The position numbers and the translations under genes are program-made. The notes under the pieces were generated by a model, which worked only from the letters and a program-made list of their open reading frames with translations, searched no databases and had not been told where the DNA came from. DNA of 64,000 bases, taken from the NCBI GenBank assembly GCA_963764465.1, contig CAVXSO010000007.1:434001-498000 (forward strand), read 5' to 3'. Below, piece after piece: positions 60,491 to 64,000 of the stretch. Every line of letters begins with the position of its first letter. Within the stretch, counting starts at the first letter, position 1. This DNA is from JAJXXT01 sp963764465. Its GTDB lineage: Bacteria; Pseudomonadota; Alphaproteobacteria; Acetobacterales; Acetobacteraceae.

Positions 60491-60730
60491 GTGCGTGGGC
60501 TGCGGCGGAGTCCAAAATTGTGAGGAGAGCCTGTGGAAAACCTTGTGGGGAAAGTCCCGCGCACGTCGCCGCAACCGCGGATTTCCGCAGAGTCCCACGG
60601 AACGGGGATAATGTTACCGATTTGATAACGCATTGTTTTCATTGATATCTATGATGACAGACCCGTCACAATCTTAGCAAAAACTGACATGTGCCTGGAA
60701 TTGCTTGCCGCCCGCCCGGGGAGTGGAAAA
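60491..60730. other. AT-richer spacer upstream of uvrC
   Basis: The stretch 60600-60695 is clearly less GC-rich than the rest of the window. It likely carries the uvrC promoter: on the minus strand TTGTGA and ATATCA lie 17 nt apart. No SOS (GTTC-N7-GTTC) box is seen, and no open frame of note. Confidence 0.4.
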
Positions 60731-61141
60731 CTAGCGCCGGCGGCGTTCGACCTCGACGCCGACACTTGATGCGTCAGGCAGGATATCAAGCTTTTCCACG
60801 CGCACCCGGGCGACCGCCACGCGCGGGTCGTCGAGGCAGGATTCGGCGATCCGCTCGGCCAGCGTCTCCACCAGGCGGACATGGCCCGCGGCGACGATGG
60901 CGCGCACCCGCTCGGCGATCGCCGCGTAGTCGACCACGCGGGACAGCGAGTCGCGGCCGACCGGCGCGCGCGACATCGGCCGGGCGCCGTCATCCTCCAC
61001 CGCGAGGTCCACGTTGACGCGAATGCGCTGCCGGCGACCGTGCTCGCTCGCGTAGACGCCAATCGCTGCGTCCAGCGTCAGGTCGCGCAGGAAGATGTGC
61101 CGCAGCGCGAGCCCGGCATCGGCGAAGCGCGGTGTCTCCAC
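60731..61141 (-). CDS. folB: Dihydroneopterin aldolase
   Basis: Folate-pathway enzyme cleaving dihydroneopterin. The 136-residue protein shows LRDLTLDAAIGVYASEHGRR at the N-terminus, RVVDYAAIAERVRAIV, HVRLVETLAERIAESCL (catalytic region) and VARVRVEKLDILPDA near the end. It follows the SDR gene after 9 bp on the same strand and ends a three-gene run from ppdK. A linked pteridine-type reductase fits a folate role. Confidence 0.93.
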   Translation of the reverse strand: METPRFADAGLALRHIFLRDLTLDAAIGVYASEHGRRQRIRVNVDLAVEDDGARPMSRAPVGRDSLSRVVDYAAIAERVRAIVAAGHVRLVETLAERIAESCLDDPRVAVARVRVEKLDILPDASSVGVEVERRRR

Positions 61142-61150
61142 ATCCCACTC

Positions 61151-61930
61151 CTATTCGACGATCGGGCTGCCGTTCCCGGGCGACCATTGCAGGTGCTGAC
61201 CGCCGTCGAGCGCCAGCATCTGGCCCGTATAGGAGGGCAGGGCGAGCACCGCCAGCACCGCGCGCGCGATCTCCTCGGGCGAGGTGGCGCGGCCGAGCGG
61301 CGTCGATTCCGCCTGGCGGCGGAAATGCTCCGGCGTCTGGCGCATGTTGGCGAGCGCGGGCCCCGGGCCGATGCCGACGACGCGGATGCGCGGCGCGAGC
61401 GCCAGCGCCATGGTCTGCGTCAGCGTCCACAGCCCCGCCTTGCTCAGCGTGTAGGAGACGAAGTGCGGCGTGAGCGACCAGACGCGCTCGTCCAGCATGT
61501 TCACGACCACGCCCTCGGCGTCTGCCGGCAAAGCGCGGGCGAAGTCCTGCATCAAGCGGAACGGCGCGCGGAGATTGGCCTCCATGTGCGCATCCCACGA
61601 GGCGCGTGTCGCATCCGCCCATTCATCGCGCTCGAACGTGCTGGCGTTGTTGACGAGCACGCCAATGGGGCCGAGCGCCATGGTCGCGGCGGGAAGCAGC
61701 GTGGCGACTTGGTCCTCGCGTGCGAGGTCGGCATGCAGCACACGCGACGCAACACCCTTCGCGCGGACTGCGGCGGCGGTTGCCTCCGCCTCCGCCTGGC
61801 TGTCGCGGGTGTGAATGGCCACGGAGAAGCCGCTCTCGGCCAGCGCCAGCGCGATCGCCGCCCCCAGCCGCCGCGCCGCGCCGGTGACGAGCGCCGCGCG
61901 TGGAATGGAGGCCGGGATTGCGCCCGGCAT
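61151..61930 (-). CDS. SDR family oxidoreductase, pteridine reductase/FolM-like
   Basis: NADPH-dependent short-chain dehydrogenase of 259 residues. The cofactor motif is AALVTGAARRLGAAIALALAE: TGxxRRLG is characteristic of pteridine reductase and FolM relatives. NNAS, and the active site YTLSKAGL (Tyr-x3-Lys) follow. Position directly ahead of folB supports a dihydromonapterin or dihydropteridine reductase role; that is inference. The ATG overlaps the ppdK stop by one base. Confidence 0.85.
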   Translation of the reverse strand: MPGAIPASIPRAALVTGAARRLGAAIALALAESGFSVAIHTRDSQAEAEATAAAVRAKGVASRVLHADLAREDQVATLLPAATMALGPIGVLVNNASTFERDEWADATRASWDAHMEANLRAPFRLMQDFARALPADAEGVVVNMLDERVWSLTPHFVSYTLSKAGLWTLTQTMALALAPRIRVVGIGPGPALANMRQTPEHFRRQAESTPLGRATSPEEIARAVLAVLALPSYTGQMLALDGGQHLQWSPGNGSPIVE

Positions 61931-64000
61931 CAGGCGGTGCGGTCGCCCGAAACGCCCTGCAGCCCAGGTCCTTGCAGGGCGGCCTGGGCCGCCGCGAGGC
62001 GGGCCACCGGCACCCGGTAGGGCGAGCAGGAGACGTAGTCGAGCCCGACGCTTTCGCAGAAGGCGATGGATTGCGGATCGCCACCATGCTCGCCGCAGAT
62101 GCCGAGCTTGAGCGCGGGCTTGGTGGCCCTGCCCTTCTCCACCGCGATGCGCACCAGCGCGCCGACGCCCTCGATGTCGATGGAGACGAACGGATCGCGC
62201 GGCAGGATGCCCGCCTCGACATAGGCGGGCAGGAACTTGCCGGCGTCGTCGCGCGACAGGCCGAACGTGGTCTGGGTGAGGTCGTTGGTGCCGAAGGAGA
62301 AGAAGTCCGCCACGCCCGCGATGGCGTCCGCGGTGAGTGCGGCGCGCGGCAACTCGATCATCGTTCCGATCGTGTACTCGATGGTGATGCCGGTTTCCTT
62401 CGCCACCGCCTCCGCCTGGCGGACGACCTGGGCGCGGGTGATCTCGAGCTCGCGGCGGACGCCGACGAGCGGGATCATGATCTCCGGCACCGGCGCCTGC
62501 TCGCCCGCGCGCACCACCTCGACCGCGCCCTCGAAGATGGCACGCGCCTGCATCTCATAGATCTCGGGATAGGTGATGCCGAGGCGGCAGCCGCGATGGC
62601 CGAGCATCGGGTTCGCTTCCGCGAGGTCGGAGGCGCGACGGGACATCGTTGCAATATCGGTACCGAGCGCCTGTGCGACTTCCGCCAGCTCCGCCTCGCC
62701 ATGCGGCAGGAACTCGTGCAGCGGCGGGTCCAGCAGACGGATGGTAACTGGCAAGCCCGCCATGATGCGGAACAGGTCGCGGAAATCGTCGCGCTGGAAC
62801 GGCAGCAGGCGCGCCAGCGCCGCGCGGCGGCCGGTCTCGTCCTCCGCCATGATCATCTGCCGCACGGCACCGATGCGCGCGGGGTCGAAGAACATGTGCT
62901 CGGTGCGGCAGAGCCCGATGCCTTCGGCACCGAATTTGCGCGCGGTCTCGGCATCGAGCGGCGTCTCGGCGTTGGCGCGCACCTTCAGCCGGCGCACGGA
63001 ATCCGCCCAGCCCATCAGCGTACCGAAATCGCCGGAAAGAGAAGGCTCGACCATCGCCACATGGCCGACGAAGACCTCCCCGGTTGCGCCGTCGAGCGTA
63101 ATCGTCTCACCGGCGCGCAGCGTGCGGCCGCCCGCGGCGATGGTCTGCGCACCATAGTCCACCGCCATGCCGCCGGCACCTGCCACACAGGGCCGGCCCA
63201 TGCCGCGCGCGACGACGGCAGCGTGGCTGGTCATGCCGCCGCGCGTGGTGAGGATGCCGCGGGCAGCGTGCATACCGTGGATGTCCTCGGGACTGGTTTC
63301 GATGCGCACCAGGATCACCGCCTCGCCCTTCGCCGCGCGCGCCTCCGCCTCATCGGCGGAAAATACGATGGCGCCGGCGGCGGCACCGGGACTCGCGGGC
63401 AGGCCCTTGGCCAGCAGCGTGCGCTTCGCCTCAGGGTCGAGCGTGGGGTGCAGGAGCTGATCCAGCGAAGCGGGCGCCACGCGGCGGATCGCCTCCTCGC
63501 GGTCGATGAGGCCTTCCTGCGCCATCTCCACGGCGATGCGCAGGGCGGCGCCGGCGGTGCGCTTGCCGTTGCGTGTTTGCAACATGTACAGCTTGTTGCA
63601 TTGGATGGTGAACTCGATGTCCTGCATATCGCGGTAGTGCTTTTCGAGCGTCGCACGCACGCCGAGCAGCTCGCGATAGGCATCTGGCAATGCCTGCTCC
63701 ATGCTGGTCTCGTCGGGCTTGGCGCGTGCATGGGACAGCGGCTGCGGCGTGCGGATGCCGGCGACCACATCCTCGCCCTGGGCGTTGATGAGGTACTCGC
63801 CGTAGAAGATGTTCTCGCCGGTCGACGGATCGCGCGTGAAGCAGACGCCGGTCGCGCAATCCTCGCCCATGTTGCCGAACACCATCGCCTGCACGTTCAC
63901 CGCCGTGCCCCAGTCCGCGGGAATGTCGTGCAGCTTGCGGTACGTGTTGGCGCGCGGATTCATCCAGGAGCCGAAGACGGCGCCGATGGCACCCCAGAGC
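61930..64000 (-). CDS. ppdK: Pyruvate, phosphate dikinase, C-terminal part (cut by right edge)
   Basis: Interconverts pyruvate, ATP and Pi with PEP, AMP and PPi. The frame is open to the window edge, about 689 residues of roughly 890. It enters with AIGAVFGSWMNPRANTYRKL, a typical mid-domain sequence. The swivelling phospho-His domain is at TTRGGMTSHAAVVARGMGRP (catalytic His) and the PEP-binding barrel at GTNDLTQTTFGLSRDDAGKF and LGICGEHGGDP. The start and N-terminal ATP-binding part lie outside the window. The stop overlaps the SDR gene by one base, so these may share a transcript. Confidence 0.96.
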   Translation of the reverse strand, partial: LWGAIGAVFGSWMNPRANTYRKLHDIPADWGTAVNVQAMVFGNMGEDCATGVCFTRDPSTGENIFYGEYLINAQGEDVVAGIRTPQPLSHARAKPDETSMEQALPDAYRELLGVRATLEKHYRDMQDIEFTIQCNKLYMLQTRNGKRTAGAALRIAVEMAQEGLIDREEAIRRVAPASLDQLLHPTLDPEAKRTLLAKGLPASPGAAAGAIVFSADEAEARAAKGEAVILVRIETSPEDIHGMHAARGILTTRGGMTSHAAVVARGMGRPCVAGAGGMAVDYGAQTIAAGGRTLRAGETITLDGATGEVFVGHVAMVEPSLSGDFGTLMGWADSVRRLKVRANAETPLDAETARKFGAEGIGLCRTEHMFFDPARIGAVRQMIMAEDETGRRAALARLLPFQRDDFRDLFRIMAGLPVTIRLLDPPLHEFLPHGEAELAEVAQALGTDIATMSRRASDLAEANPMLGHRGCRLGITYPEIYEMQARAIFEGAVEVVRAGEQAPVPEIMIPLVGVRRELEITRAQVVRQAEAVAKETGITIEYTIGTMIELPRAALTADAIAGVADFFSFGTNDLTQTTFGLSRDDAGKFLPAYVEAGILPRDPFVSIDIEGVGALVRIAVEKGRATKPALKLGICGEHGGDPQSIAFCESVGLDYVSCSPYRVPVARLAAAQAALQGPGLQGVSGDRTA

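Noticed and set aside
60491..60598. Longer UvrC with a 36-residue N-terminal extension from 60598
   Set aside because: The extra residues are unlike the family and cover the AT-richer promoter region; the ATG at 60490 gives the normal start.
60600..60695. AT-rich stretch as a possible replication origin or attachment site
   Set aside because: No DnaA boxes, integrase or flanking repeats are visible; it is best explained as the uvrC promoter.

Overview
The window is about 64 kb of very GC-rich DNA, densely coding on both strands, with no rRNA, tRNA, CRISPR array, transposase or phage gene that I can see. Gene content points to an alphaproteobacterium, most likely Rhodospirillales/Acetobacteraceae. 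Pointers are the alphaproteobacterial small aa3 oxidase subunit, the run of CDP-alcohol phosphatidyltransferase, AI-2E permease, DnaA-regulator, ppk1 and ppx next to purMN, the hisF-hisE-HIT block, and the lysC/ubiG and comF/grxC/DUF1178 neighbourhoods. Both ends cut genes: aspS on the left and pyruvate phosphate dikinase (ppdK) on the right.

Layout. 1-12.6 kb is housekeeping: aspS, rnd, a 2OG-Fe(II) oxygenase, a polyphosphate cluster (ppk2, ppx, ppk1), an Hda-type DnaA inactivator, an AI-2E permease, a CDP-alcohol phosphatidyltransferase, divergent purM-purN and a 47-residue cytochrome oxidase subunit. 12.8-19.5 kb is a peroxide-defence block on the minus strand: rubrerythrin, a two-cluster Fe-S oxidoreductase, DUF3501, a small HExxH peptidase and katG, with oxyR divergent from katG. 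19.5-28.3 kb carries an AstE-like deacylase, nitronate monooxygenase, lysC, ubiG with a second methyltransferase, DUF1178, grxC, comF, a four-domain rhodanese and a thiol dioxygenase. 28.3-35.9 kb carries an NDUFAF5-like methyltransferase, heparinase, rpe, rsmB, a small lipoprotein, a TetR regulator, an agmatinase-family ureohydrolase and SapC.

36.0-45.9 kb is the main accessory segment. A complete branched-chain-amino-acid-type ABC importer (livK-H-M-G-F) is followed by a convergent MarR regulator and a tightly packed divergent operon: a metallo-beta-lactamase-fold protein, an FAD aromatic monooxygenase, a DUF2783 small protein, a zeta-class maleylacetoacetate isomerase and a cytochrome P450. 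This looks like peripheral aromatic-acid catabolism through a 2,5-dihydroxy aromatic intermediate, with the importer as a plausible uptake system. The ring-cleavage dioxygenase and the fumarylacetoacetase are not in the window.

45.9-64 kb carries hisF-hisE-HIT, a sulfotransferase, a DMT exporter with a MarR-GNAT fusion, thiC behind a TPP riboswitch, a sugar ABC importer lacking its ATPase, an orphan peptide-binding protein, an L-2-hydroxyglutarate-oxidase-like protein, uvrC, folB, a FolM-like reductase and ppdK.

Most promising for follow-up are the rubrerythrin/Fe-S oxidoreductase/DUF3501/peptidase operon with its upstream dyad and a six-unit 15-bp repeat, the MarR-controlled aromatic operon with a metal-site-degenerate hydrolase, and the lysine-rich tail on HisE. 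All functions are inferred from reading the protein sequences; no database search was run.
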